Positions 41,288 to 53,770 of a stretch of DNA of 64,000 nt are shown here, piece by piece. Position 1 is the first letter of the stretch. Every line of letters begins with the position of its first letter. The position numbers and the translations under genes are program-made. The notes under the pieces are model-generated. The model was not told where the DNA came from. It saw nothing but the letters and a program-made list of their open reading frames with translations, and did no database searches. Where the stretch lies: positions 1,063,549 through 1,127,548 of the forward strand of contig CM041109.1 of assembly GCA_023079485.1 (NCBI GenBank), read 5' to 3'. The DNA comes from Archilochus colubris (Eukaryota > Chordata > Aves > Apodiformes > Trochilidae).

Positions 41288-44166
41288 AGGTGCCCTGCCT
41301 CCAGCCAGGTGGAGGAGAGGGACAACCGAATCTATTGGATTGTGTGGATTCGATGGCCTGGCACATTAGTGCCACAAAAGTATAAAGCCTTGGTGGACAC
41401 TGGTGCACAGTGCACCCTAATGCCATCGAATCAGAAAGGCACAGACTCCGTCACTATTTCTGGAGTGACGTGGGGATCTAAAGAACTGACTATTGTGAAG
41501 GCTGATGTGAGCCTCACTGGAATAAAGTGGCATAAACACCCAATAGTGACTGGTCCAGATGCTCCGTGCATCCTTGGCATAGACTACCTCAAGGGAGGTG
41601 ATTTCGAGGACCCAAAAGGGTACCGCTGGTCCTTTGGTACTGCAGCTATTAAGACTGAGAATGCAGAATGGCTGCATGCTTTGTTTGGCCTTTCAGATAA
41701 ATCCTTTGTAGTGGGATTGCTGAGAACTACAAACCAGCGGCTGCCAACTGCTACTTCAGTAGTGCATCGTAGACAATATCGTGTCAACAGAGATGCTGTG
41801 ATCCCCATTCACAAGCTGATCCGGCAACTAGAGAGCCAAGGAGTGATCAGCAAGACTCACTCACCCTTCAACAGTCCTGTATGGCCAGTGAAAAAGCCAA
41901 ATGGAGAGTGGAGGCTGACAGTGGACTATCGTGCCCTGAATGAGGTTACACCGCCACTAAGTGCTGCTGTGCCGGACATACTAGAACTTCAGTATGAGCT
42001 GGAGTCAAAGGCAGCCAGGTGGTATGCTACTATTGATATTGCTAATGCATTTTTGCTATTCCTATAGCACCAGAATGCAGAGCACAGTTTGCCTTCACCT
42101 GGAGAGGTGTCCAGTACACTTGGAATCGACTGCCCCAGGGGTGGAAACACAGTCCTACCATCTGCCATGGACTGATCCATGATACCTTGGAAAAGGGTGG
42201 AGCTCCAGAACATCTACAGTGCATCGATGACATCATTGTGTGGGGTGACACAGCAAAGGAAGTCTACGAGAAAGGTAAGAAGATAATTGAAATCCTCCTA
42301 GAGGCTGGTTTTGCTATTAAAAGGAGCAAGGTCAAGGGACCTGCACAAGAGATACAGTTTCTGGGAGTTAAGTGGCAAGATGGACGTCGCCACATCCCAA
42401 TGGACGTGATTAACAAAATAACAGCTATGGCCCCACCAACTACCAAAAAGGAAACACAGTCCTTTTTAGGAACTGTTGGTTTCTGGAGAATGCATATTCC
42501 TTTATATAATCAGGTTGTGAAACCTCTCTACGAGGTTACCCGAAAGAAGAAAGACTTTAAATGGGGCTCAGAACAACAAGCTGCTTTTGAGAATATTAAA
42601 CAGGAGATTGTGCAGGCAATGGCCCTTGGACCAATTCGAACAGGGCCAGACATCAAAAATATTCTTTACACCGGAGATGGAGGTGATGGTCCTTCATGGA
42701 GCCTCTGGCAAAAAGCTCCAGGAGAGACTCGAGGCTGACCTCTAGGATTTTGGGGTCGAAACTACAAAGGCTCCGAAGCCAACTACACAGCTGCTGAAAA
42801 AGAGATATTGGCCGCATACGAAGGAGTTAGAGCTGCTTCGGAGGTGATTGGTACTGAAGCACAGCTCCTCCTAGTGCCACGATTACCTGTACTGGGTTTT
42901 ATGTACACAGGTAGAGAATCTTCCCATCATGCTACCGATGCTACCTGGAGTAAATGGATTGCTTTACTCTCACAGAGAGCTGGGATAGGAAGACTTAATC
43001 GTCCAGGAATTGTAGAAGCAATAACACATTGGCCAGAAGGCAAACACTTTGGAATGCCACCAGGAAAAGTGGTAAAACGGGCTGAAGAAGCCCCACCATA
43101 CGACCAACTACCAGAGAGTGAGAAACAATATGCTCTTTTCACTGATGGATCCTGTCGTCTGGTAGGAGGCCATCGAAGGTGGAAAGCTGCCGTATGGAAT
43201 CCTACACGACTAGTTGCAAAAACAGATGAAGGAGATGGTGAATCAAGTCAATTTGCAGAGGTAAAAGCCATCCAATTGGCTTTGGACATTGCTGAACAAG
43301 AAAAGTGGCCGAGACTTTATCTCTATACTGACTCATGGATGGTAGCAAATGCCTTATGGGGTTGGTTGAAGCAGTGGAAGCAAAGCAACTGGCAACGTAG
43401 AGATAAACCTATCTGGGCTGCTGAACTCTGGAAAGACATTGCTACTAGGTTAGAGAAACTTGATGTAAAAGTGCGTCACGTAGATGCCCACGTACCTTCA
43501 TATCGAGCCACTGAGGAACATCGAAACAACCAACGAGCAGATGAGGCTGCTCAAGTGTTCCAAATAGATCTGGACTGGGACCATAAAGGTGAACTGTTTT
43601 TGGCCAAATGGGCCCACAATGCTTCAGGTCATCAAGGCAGGGATGGAACATATCGATGGGCTCGTGACTGAGGGGTGGATTTATCTTTGGACTCTATTGC
43701 GCAGGTTATCCACGATTGTGACATATGTGCTGCAATTAAGCAAGCTAAAAGGTTGAAACCTCTATGGTATGAAGGGAGATGGTCAAAATATAGGTATGGG
43801 GAGGCCTGGCAAGTCGACTACATCACATTGCCTCAAACTCGCCAGGGTAAGCGCTATGTGCTTACAATGGTGGAGGCAAGTACAGGATGGCTGGAAACAT
43901 ATCCTGTGCCTCATGCCACAGCCCGGAACACTATCCTGGGCCTAGAGAAACAAGTCTTGTGGAGACATGGTACACCAGAAAGAATTGAGTCAGATAATGG
44001 AACTCATTTCAAAAATAGTCTCATAAATAACTGGGCCAAAGAACATGGTATTGAGTGGATATACCATATTCCCTATCATGCACCAGCCTCAGGTAAAATT
44101 GAAAGGTACAATGGACTGTTAAAAACCACCTTAAAAGCAATGGGTGGTGGAACTCATCATTACTGA
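41288..44166 (+). pseudogene. ERV pro-pol, broken
   Basis: Continues in the gag frame after the TAG. Protease: ALVDTGAQCTLM (catalytic DTG) and GIDYLKGG. Reverse transcriptase begins near 41800 (PVKKPNGEWRLTVDYRALN). The reading frame changes near 42050-42067. The polymerase box then reads CIDDIIVWG in the new frame, with the first position of the usual Y-x-DD altered. RNase H has LFTDGSC and LYTDSW. Integrase has an HHCC zinc region (HNASGH...CDIC) and the three acidic residues of the core in VDYIT, SDNGTHF and KIERYNG. In-frame TGA codons lie at 42736-42738 and 43669-43671. The element stops at about 44166 without an envelope gene or 3' LTR. It is defective. Confidence 0.9.
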
Positions 44167-44860
44167 TAACTCTGACACCACTGACTGATACAGAGTGAAA
44201 GGACATAATGTCAGATCACCAATTATAGGAGCAATTCTTTCACTTGTAAAGAAACAAAACAGGCTTAACAAGCCTTCATTGTCTCAGTCTTCATCTGAAG
44301 AATTCTGCAGGTCTTTTGGATGACCTGCAGCACTTTTTGTCTTTTCTGGCAATCCAAAATGCCCTAATTAATTTTTTCTCAGTTTTAGTTCTTCTGTAGA
44401 CTTTGGCAATATTGAGATACCACATAATCTGCTGTTAGAGGTAAGTTTTCCATAGTAACTACATTCAAGTATCACACATACCCTTTGACTATCAGAAAAG
44501 GACTCTACACCTTGGAAAGTTACAGAGAGGGGTATGTTTATTCAGATAAAGGAGGGGATAATTCCTCCAGAATCCTTGTGCACCCATCTCACAATCAGGC
44601 TTTTGTTATACACACTGAAGTTTTACATATTCATGTAACTCCAGCACAAGCCCCTGCTGCTGGCACAACAGCACAGGACCCAGAGGCAAACCCTGCCTGC
44701 TCACAGTGGGTATGTGGTGGACACCTCAGGGCAGTTTAGACCATTTGGGCACTGCTCTGAGAGCAGCTGATTCCCAGCACTGCAGTGAGGCCAGGACCAT
44801 CCCAGCTCTATCCATGAGATGAGGTTGAAGCACATCACAGAGAGGTCTCCATTGTGGGAC
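44167..44860. other. non-coding sequence behind the ERV, with a repeat shared with 30125-30262
   Basis: No env-like frame and no LTR. Positions 44370-44490 match 30125-30262. CCTGCTGCTGGCACAACAGC at 44656 also occurs at 29258-29277. The two loci therefore share a longer, rearranged repeat. Confidence 0.6.
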
Positions 44861-45215
44861 CACACTCTGAAACTCTTCTGGTCCTTCTGTCCCCTTGATG
44901 GTACTGTCATAGAAGGACATCAGCTCTGTCAAACAGGACCTGCAAACTTCATGACCCCATGCCAATTGAGTCTGATCACCTTTTTGTTATGACTTTACCC
45001 TGTAATGCTACTCAGAATGATCTGCTCCATCAGCTTCCCAGGGACTGGAGTCAAACTGACAGGCTGCATTTTCCCAGATTGTCCTTCCATCCCTTCTTAG
45101 ACCCGAGTGTCACGTTGGCTGACTTCCAGTCTGTTGGTACCTCTCCTGTCAGCCAGGACTGCTGATACATAACAAACCCACTGCTGCCATAAGGATTTCA
45201 GGAAGGCAAAAGGCT
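44860..45215 (-). mobile_element. CR1 LINE RT fragment, old
   Basis: Matches the minus-strand CR1 around 32510-32640 (CTGCTCCATCAGCTTCCCAG, GACTTCCAGTCTGTTGGTAC, GTCAGCCAGGACTGCTG). Degraded, no open frame. Confidence 0.8.
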
Positions 45216-45799
45216 CCACTCCGAACCTCAAGGTGTTGAGCATCACTGCACCAGAGAGGGGGACAAAGAGAAGGAGTTCTAGGGAGGAGGTCCCAACCTC
45301 AAAGCACCCAAAGCATTCTCCAAACCTTTGTACCTCAACAGCCATAAGGGATTGCTCATTGCACATTTGTATAATTTGATCATCTAATTAATAAAAACAA
45401 CACCCAAACAGTATTGAACCTCAGGCTAGTGTACCTCCACCCTTTTTTGTGGCCACAACCATCTGGACACTGAAGCGTAAAGACAAATTTATGGGTCGAA
45501 ATCTCCTTAAAAGGGCATCTTAATGGAAAAGGCTTCTTTGCATCTCAAAATGACACAATCCCAAATTCTCACTCCCATTTTCTTTTCAAGTCCAGCATTC
45601 AGACACCTCCCCTGACGAGTGTGTCTTCGTGATAATCACTTCCTTGTTTTACCTTATTTGCTTTCAAAGAATTTAAAGACGTGGAAGCTTGGAAACTCTA
45701 AAGCTTGGGAAATGTGAATACCTGGTGGTTCTGATGGTGAGAGATGAGATCGTAGCTCTGGTAAAAACTCTTCTCACACTGGGAGCAGCTTTAGGGTCA
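45216..45799. other. intergenic, nothing recognised
   Basis: Probably the 3' flank of the minus-strand zinc-finger pseudogene. TTTATT (AATAAA on the minus strand) is at about 45487. No further features. Confidence 0.45.
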
Positions 45800-46535
<736 letters not shown>

Positions 46536-46539
46536 TCTA

Positions 46540-47330
46540 TTTTTTCTCCAGGATGAATTCAGTGATATTTCACCAGTGTCGTGCTTTGACCAAAAGCTGT
46601 CTTATTCCAGGGGCACCCAGGGAGATTATTGCCTTGACTGAGTCACCTCGTGTCTGTGGAAGAAGCCACAGTGCAGTGACAAAGTAGGGGTGGGCTTTTT
46701 GTGTGGTGAGGGCAGCCAAAACCTACATCAAACTTACTGCGGGTGAAAATGGAGTGTAAGGTGGAATGAGGTTACCCACAGAGTTGGAAACCCACTGATC
46801 ATCCTTTACTTCATTTTGAGGAGCTAAACTGGAACCCAAAACCCAAAGAGGAACTGGGTGGGACACAGGTTTCTAGAGTTGTGAGCTGCTCCTGACTTGA
46901 ATTGTGATCATCCCATTGCTCTTGACTTAGAGTCTCCTGAGATGTTTTGGGAATCCCCAGTTGTGGCCCCTGAGCTCTGGTATTATTAAGTTCCCTGGAG
47001 GGATTCTGGGGTTGCCATCATTACCCCTGATCCAGGATGATTCGATGGTCCCCAGTTGCAGGCCCCCACCCCCCCAAAAAAAAACTGTGGATGACTTGGG
47101 GTCCCCTATCACAGCCCCCAAACTCAGGATGAGTTGAGATTCCCCAGATGAGGTGGAGGGAGAACCAATCACAGCTCCTCCACCCTCCTGAAGAGGTTGG
47201 GGGGTCACTAATCCCACTGCCCTCACCCCAGGGAAAAGTTTAGTTCCCCCTTCTCACCCATTCCCTCCCCCACCCCCTCCCCCCATCTTCTGCTGCTCTC
47301 CCCCAGTTTGGGCAGTACTGGGATCACCAC
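46540..47330. other. possible intron and upstream part of the zinc-finger pseudogene
   Basis: No second coding exon (KRAB or SCAN type) is recognisable on the minus strand. Contains a C-run/A-run at 47065-47085. Confidence 0.4.
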
Positions 47331-47339
47331 CCCCCTCCC

Positions 47340-47700
47340 ATCACCTCCCATCACCTCCCGGTACCTGCAGGGGGGCACAGCCCAGGCCGGTGGGGAGGGA
47401 GGGTGATGCTCTGGCGGTCACCAGTTGGGGGGTCCCGGCTGTGGGGCGGGGGGTGTGGGTGCAGCCCCGGGGCGGCAGAGAGAAACCTCCCAGGAGCTGC
47501 AGCGCGATCGCGGGAAGTGGCGGGGGGAGGAAGAAAAGGTGGGGAGGGGCCTCGGGGGGGAGGGACCTGACCTGGGGGTGAGGTTGGGAGTTGGCAGGGG
47601 AGGGGACACCAGGGTTGTGTCCTTGGGGGGTTGGAGACATCAGGCTTGTGGCATGGGCAGGGGACACATCACAGGTGGGTGGTGCTGACCCAACCTCAGC
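47340..47700 (-). promoter_or_regulatory. CpG-rich, promoter-like region
   Basis: Raised CpG density with GCGATCGCGG at 47503-47512 and several CCCCGGGGCGG boxes. Its position about 0.9-1.5 kb upstream of the zinc-finger pseudogene on the same strand suggests the remains of that gene's promoter and first exon. Inference only. Confidence 0.4.
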
Positions 47701-47830
47701 ACAAAGCCCTTGGGCCCTGGAGATAAGAGGCTGCTAATTCACTGCTTTCAGGTGTAAACTCAGGGGGACAGTGACCAACCCAGGTCAGGGTTACTGCCCC
47801 GAGGGTTCTTCCTACTTCATTTCCATTTAT
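47690..47830. repeat. dispersed repeat (partner 48995-49110)
   Basis: CCTGGAGATAAGAGGCTG, ATTCACTGCTTTCAGGTGTA and GACAGTGACCAA recur at 49018-49110 in the same order, about 1.3 kb apart. Confidence 0.75.
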
Positions 47831-47999
47831 CACTCAGCTTCATGGAACAGAATTCACTCTACATTTTTTTCCTCTTCAGAGCACCTTGAATTTTGGGAAG
47901 CTGCAGACTCCACCTAAACAAGAGCAAGGGAGATCAGAAGTGTTGTGTTGGGTTCTCCACAGCTCTGGAATGAGGGATCCATGATATGAAGTCCAGGGA

Positions 48000-48125
48000 G
48001 GCTGTTCTAACCTGGCCAAACCCAGTGTTCTACATTATGACCACCAGTACCCTCACTCTAGAGCAGGAAGTTGGACTGGATGACCTTCAGAGGGCCCTTC
48101 CAACCCAAATCATCCTATGATTGAA
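48000..48125 (+). mobile_element. CR1 LINE 3' end fragment
   Basis: GGATGACCTTCAGAGGGCCC and CCTATGATTG near 48105-48123 are the CR1 3' terminal region. Confidence 0.75.
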
Positions 48126-48639
48126 GTCTGAGGGGATGGCTTGGCTTCTTCCATGGCTGCCTTCCCATCCTACCAGTGGGTCCCACCCGACCAGGCAATG
48201 TTCCCACAGCTGGGACCTCCTCCTCCTCCACTTGCTGTGACCATCACCTTTCCAATGGAGGCACAGTAATCATCGTTAATTGTAACTCATTATTATTATT
48301 ATTATGCTATTAAATCACTTTTCATAGGAATGCTCAGGGATTCATTCCTTCTCCCCTTCCCCCTCCAAGGGGTTTTCAAGTGATTAAAAACTTTCTAAAA
48401 TGCAACACTTGTCCAAAGGGGTGTGAGCTTTGGGAATGATCACCTGGCACCCCCTCCATCACTTCCAAGCATTACACATTTTATCACAGAATCATCAAAT
48501 GAGGAGGGATGAGGAGGGACTTTAGACAAGGGCTCGAAGTGACCAGACGAGAGGGAGAATGGTTTCAGAATTTTAGAGGGGTGATAGACTTAAAATATGT
48601 GCAGGAAATTATTTGCTGTGAGGGTGATGAGACACTGGC

Positions 48640-48805
48640 CCAGGTTTCTCAGAGAACCTCTGGCTGCCCCATCCCTGGAAGTGTTCAAGGCCAGGTTGGA
48701 TGGGGCTTAGAGCATCCTGGTCAAGCGGGAGATGTCCCTGCCCATGCAGGGGGTTGGAGCTAGATGATCTTCCAGGTCCCCTCAAACCCAAACCATTCTG
48801 TGATT
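48640..48805 (+). mobile_element. CR1 LINE 3' end fragment
   Basis: GTGTTCAAGGCCAGGTTGGA, GAGATGTCCCTGCCCATGCA and CATTCTGTGATTC form the CR1 C-terminal coding end and tail. Confidence 0.85.
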
Positions 48806-48809
48806 CATG

Positions 48810-49246
48810 GTTCTACAAGCACAAAAGTGAAGGTTATGGGCTGTGTAAAATACCCTCATGAGTCCCAAAGAGGGGATTTGTTGTTGAAAGAAAAGGGTTA
48901 ACAGCCACAAAGGGTATTCCAGGCTTAAAAACCTAAAGGGCTGGTGTAATGTGGGTGGGGAGGAGGGAATGGGAGGACACACTTCCTGACCTGAGCACAA
49001 AACAAAGACCTCAGGAGCCTGGAGATAAGAGGCTGTTGAATCACTGCTTTCAGGTGTAAACCAGGAGGACAATGACCAAGGCAGCCTTTACTGCCCTGAA
49101 GGTTCTTCTGTGTCTTTGGTCTGCATCCCAAACCCTAAAGCCTTCTCCAAAGGCCTCAGGCTTTGGGGAAATGTCTCCTGGCACCTTTTCTGGGCAGATC
49201 TTAATAAACCAAATATCTGCACTCTGACTGGGGATTGCTTTTTGAA
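48810..49246 (+). mobile_element. LTR-like repeat
   Basis: Ends with CTTAATAAACCAAATATCTG near 49199 (polyadenylation-like) and shares an internal segment with 47690-47830. The clear TG/CA ends of an LTR are not visible, so the class is uncertain. Confidence 0.35.
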
Positions 49247-49420
49247 TCAGGAGACAACTGAAAGAAGCCTGACTGCAGCCTGCTGGAGGCATCCTGTCTC
49301 ATGTCCCATGGTGTCACAGACGTTTCAGGAGAGCTCATGAAGCATCCCTCCTGACAGGCAAGGAGCAGTAACGCTCCTCTGAAGTACTGTACCAGCTCCT
49401 GAAGTCTACAGGCAGGCAGA
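49247..49420. repeat. dispersed repeat (partner 30540-30690)
   Basis: Same order of blocks as 30540-30690, including GAGAGCTCATGAAGCATCCC and AGGCAAGGAGCAGTAACGC. Confidence 0.8.
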
Positions 49421-50390
49421 AACACCCGTGCCCCACGCTCCCCAGGCTCCCTGGCAGCAGGACTGAGCAACCACCAGAAACTCTGCCTGGAGAGAACCAG
49501 GGGGGTTTGGGGAGAAAAGCCTCAGAATCAGCTCCTCAAACACCAGAGCTTTTGCCAGCTGTGCAACTCGAGCATTTCAAGCAGACCCAATCCAAACACA
49601 GCTCTCCCAGCAGCCACAGGGCCTCTGCCATCAACATCTTCAAGCAGGGGAAAGGAACCGCTCAGAGAGCTGCAGGGCAGAGGAGAGGGGCAGCTGAGAG
49701 CAGTCCCCGAGGGGAGAGCAGTGCTGGAGCAGAGACACCTTCCCCTCTGGGGAAAGGAGAGAGGAGAAGGGAGAGAGGCTGAGGGGCTGGAAACTCAACT
49801 GCAAGCTGGAATGGAACAGCCCTGCTGGAAAGGAAAAGAAGGAAATCTAGACACAGAGAGGCAAAAGCCATCTCTCCTTCCTGCCCCTTGCCCCAGACAT
49901 CCTCACGTTGCTCAAATGTGACTTTTTCTAAAATTTTATGTATTTCAGTTAAAAACTGATGTCACCCTGGTGCAGGGTGCTCCTGCATGGGCTGCAGATC
50001 CACATCTGCCCCTCCGTGCTCCTCCATGGGCTGCAGGGGACAGCTGCCCTCTCCCCACAGCCTGCAGGGGAACTTCTGTTCTGGCCCTTCCTTCAGTCAC
50101 TGACCTTGGGGTCTTGTGGAGGGCTGGCAGCAGGCTTCCACCTCCTTCTCCAGGGACATCTTGGGCATTTTCTGCCACAGATATTCCATGGTCACCCAGG
50201 GCAGCTTCTGACTCCTGAGGGAGGTGCTCTCCCAGATATGGGCACCCCAGACCTTTACACCCCCTATATAGCCCCAGGGTCACTGCAGAGACCCCCAAAA
50301 CAATGGTGTCCAGGCACCAAACCCTGCATCACAAAGCCCTGGTGGTGGCTGTGGAGATGACCAGGCCTGGAACTGCCTGGGACTTTCTCA
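49421..50390. other. intergenic, nothing recognised
   Basis: Moderate GC, no tandem repeat. A partly repeated TGCTCCTGCATGGGCTGCAG / TGCTCCTCCATGGGCTGCAG occurs near 49978-50037. No gene is seen. Confidence 0.45.
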
Positions 50391-50394
50391 CAGA

Positions 50395-50480
50395 ATGATG
50401 GAATCATGGAATGGGTTGGGTTAGAAGGGTTAAAGATCATCTAGTTCCAACCCAACCCATTCCATGATTCCATGATCCCA
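50395..50480. mobile_element. head-to-head CR1 tails forming a hairpin
   Basis: The CR1-tail sequence ATGGAATCATGGAATGGGTT (50398 on) is mirrored exactly at 50452-50473, 22-base arms around a 32-base spacer. Confidence 0.8.
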
Positions 50481-50639
50481 CTCAAATCAAGTCAACCCTT
50501 CCCCTGTCCCCATGGAACTCCCTTCTTAATCCCATCCACAGCATCAGCCTCACTCAGCAGTAGTGTCTCTTGGAGCTGCTCCAGGATGAGCTTCCCATGC
50601 TCCTCCTGCTCCATGATCCTACAGATCATTCCCATGACC

Positions 50640-50960
50640 CTCCAGATCATTCTCAATCACAGAATACATCAGGCTGGAAGAGACCCCTGAGCATTTCCTT
50701 GTCTGAGTGCCCTGCTCAAGGCAGGATGAACCAGATGAGGTTGCTCAAGGGCTTCCCCAGCGTGGCTTCATCCACAAAGGGGCTGAAAGAGCCTTTTGTC
50801 TCACCCCAAAAGGGGATTATAAAGACAGCAAACAGTGTTGGCACAAGTGCTAGACACTGAGGCACCATCACTGCTTGCCAGGAGGACTTTGGATCCCTGA
50901 TGGCACTGTGACCCTCATCATCTCGTAAACTTCCCACCCACCACATCACCCACCTCTTCA
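50640..50960 (-). mobile_element. CR1 LINE fragment
   Basis: CACAGAATACATCAGGCTGG, TGCTCAAGGGCTTCCCCAGC and the following sequence resemble the reverse strand of a CR1 3' region. Degraded. Confidence 0.55.
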
Positions 50961-52370
50961 ATCAAGACATCCCCACATTGCCTACAACAGGACAATGGTA
51001 GAGCATGGCAAAGGGTTTGCTAAAGGCCAGGTGCACCCCATGCCTTTCTGTCCCCTGCCCACTCTGCTTCAGCAATCCCCTCTTTGTCACCTGCCTGGAA
51101 CAGGCTCATTTCTCATTCCCATGGTTTTCCTTTTCTCCCAGTCCCAGGGTCAACAAGTATCTGTGTGTGCTGAGGGGGAGAGGCTGTGGTGTCTGCAGCA
51201 GGAGCAGCAGCAGCGTTGGCTTTCTCAACAGCAGCAGTGTCTGTGGGCAGCAGCTGCCAAGAAAGCAAAAGGACAAGACAGAAAATTACCTTTATCCTGC
51301 CCCAAACCAGGACACACCTGGTTTTTAGCCGTACCTTACACTAAGCAGAGGTCTGCAGAAATACAATGATATCCTCTGAACTTCAGAATGACTGACAGTG
51401 TGGGATGGTGTGACATCAAGAGATACACCCTAGATACAGGAAACACAACCTAGCAAATAGACTGGAAAACCTGCTGATGAGGTCCTTTGTTCCAGCTGCT
51501 GACCACCAAGGGATGGATGCTCTCTGCTTGGCTGTGGGACCTGCTGGGAACAGGACTGCCCCAGAGATTTCTCTGCAGGGACCAAATGCTTCCACCAAAA
51601 GTATTCCGGAGTGAATTCTTTTCTCCATAAGAGAGTTGAATGGCAAAGCTGTCTGTGCCTTAGAGCTCCCTGCCTGTTTCTTGAAGAGCTGCTCTCTCTG
51701 GGGATATCCCAATTCCTCTTTCTGTCTGACAAACAGGAAAGCCCTGTCCCCCTCTGCAGGATGTGTCTGTCGTGTGCTGGTCAGGCTGCAGAAGTCATTC
51801 TGTGCAGAGGCAACTCAAGTTTGGACTGGATCCCCAAAGGGAGATGGTGAGATGAGTGTTTGCTGCTGTGAGTTGTGCCTGAAGGAAAGGGAGCAGATCA
51901 GAGGGCTGGGTGTGGAGACACGTGTGACAGCTCGAGAGCAGAGCTGCCATGAAGCCTCTTTTAGAATGAGGCTCTGAAACTGGAGTGGCATCAGAAAGCA
52001 CTGGGAAGAAATCCACTGTCCATGTGCTTTCCTTAGGAAAATGAACCCCCTGGCCCACACCATGGAACTGGAGCTGAGCTCTGGCCCTCAAAACGGAGCC
52101 ATGCCAGACACGCAGCAAAGGACATGAGCACATTGCTGGTGCCCAAGTGATTTCTGGAGCAGTCTTTCTACTGCCAAGGCCCTTTATGGACTCTTGAAAA
52201 GCAAGCTATGTCTTTTGCTTCAAAAAAATGAGGGTTTTTCTATTGCATTTGATAAAGCAGGGTGCAGAAAATGAAAAAGGGTAAGAGGAGCAGATTTGGT
52301 AGCAGCAAGAAATAAGGGTGAGAGACTGCTGACAATTTTAAAAGCAAAATTCAAATCAATTTATTGACAA
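50961..52370. other. intergenic with one LTR scrap
   Basis: Apart from the LTR scrap at 51259-51314 there is no recognisable gene. A GCAGCAGGAGCAGCAGCAGC-rich patch lies at 51196-51250. Confidence 0.45.
51259..51314 (-). mobile_element. 56-bp scrap of the ERV LTR start
   Basis: GACAGAAAATTACCTTTATC followed by CCCCAAACCAGGACA is the outer end of the 38555 LTR on the minus strand, as seen in the solo LTR at 14300-14329. Confidence 0.85.
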
Positions 52371-52374
52371 AAAT

Positions 52375-53770
52375 TACAAAAAAAAAGGAGAGGGTGGGGA
52401 GGGCAGGGGAGGGAAGAAAAGGAAAGGGAAGGGGTGCAGGGGAAAAGGGAGGAAAAAAGGGAAGGGGGAAAAAGGGGGGGAAAGGGACAAAAAGGGGGGG
52501 GGGAAGAAGAGGGAAAAAGGAGGAGGGAAAAAGAGGGGGAAAGAGGGGGATAAAGAGGGGAGGAGAAAGGAGGGGTGAAAGGAGGGGGAAAGAAAAAGGG
52601 AGGGGGAAAAGGAGGGAAAGGGGGGGAGGGGGGGAGGAAAAGGAGGGGAGGAAAAGGAGGGGAGGAAAAGGAGGGGAGGAAAAGGAGGGGGAGGAAAAGG
52701 AGGGGAGGAAAAGGAGGGGAGGAAAAGGAGGGGAGGAAAAGGAGGGGAGGAAAAGGAGGGGAGGAAAAGGAGGGGAGGAAAAGGAGGGGAGGAAAAGGAG
52801 GGGAGGAAAAGGAGGGGAGGAAAAGGAGGGGAGGAAAAGGGGGGAGGAAAAGGAGGGGAGGAAAAGGAGGGGAGGAAAAGGGGGAAGGAAAAGGGTTGAG
52901 GAAAAGGAGGGGGGAAAGGGGGAAGGGGGGGAGGAGGAAAAGGGGGGTGAGGAGGGGAAGGGGGGAAGGGGGGGAAAGGGGGTGAAAAAGGGGGTGGAAA
53001 GGGGGGGGGAAGATAGGGGAAAGGGGTAATGGGTGAGGAGGGAATGGGACGGGGGAATAATAGGAGGGGAAAGGAATTTGGGGCGGAATGGGAGAGGAAG
53101 GGAAAACGAAGTGAAAAAGGGAAGGAGAAAGGATAAAAGGGGGAAAGGGGGAAAGGGGGAAAGGGGGAAAGGGGGAAAGGAAAGGTGCGTAAGTGTACAA
53201 AAAGTGCCGGCGCGTGGCGCGGCGCCAAAAAGCGAGGGCTGGGGGAAAGGGAGGCGGGGAAGGGGGAAAGGGGGAGGGGGTGGGAAGGGAGGGTGGGAGG
53301 GAAGGGAAGGGTGGAGGGAAAGGGAGGGTAGGCGGGGAAAGGGGGAAGGGAAAGGGAGGCTGCAGCATGCAAGCGGGGGAAAAGGGGGAAAAAGGGGAAA
53401 AGGGGGAAAAGGGGGAAAAGGGGGAAAAGGGGGAAAAGGGGGAAAAGAGGGGAAAAGAGGGGAAAAGAGGGAAAGGGGGAAAGGGGGAAAGGGGGAAAAA
53501 AGGGGGAAAGGGGGAAAGGGGGAAAGGGGGAAAAAGGGGGAAAGGGGGAAAGGGGGGAAAGGGGGGAAAAGGGGGTAAAGGAGAAAAAGGGGGAAATGAG
53601 GAAAATGGAGAAAAGGATGAAAGGGGGAAACGGGGAGAAAGGGGGGAAAAAGGGAAAAGGGGGGAAAGGGGTGAAATGGGGGAGATTGGGGAAATAGGGA
53701 AAGGGGGAAAGGGGAAAGGGGGAAAGGGGGAAAGGGGGAAAGGGGGAAAGGGGGAAAGGAGAGAGGGAGA
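52375..53770. repeat. 1.4-kb purine array (GGAGGAAAA / GGGGAAA)
   Basis: Almost all + strand bases are A or G. From 52625 to 52880 a regular 14-15-base unit AGGAAAAGGAGGGG recurs about 17 times. From 53375 to 53760 the unit is GGGGGAAA. A GC-rich, CpG-rich island (GGCGCGTGGCGCGGCGCC, near 53208-53226) sits inside it. Minus-strand frames of Pro/Phe/Ser (for example 52351-53817) are artefacts of the repeat. Confidence 0.95.

Noticed and set aside
44485..44739. Small + strand frame after pol as an ERV envelope
   Set aside because: No signal peptide, cysteine pattern or membrane anchor is visible, and the sequence is shared with a non-viral-looking repeat at 29-30 kb.
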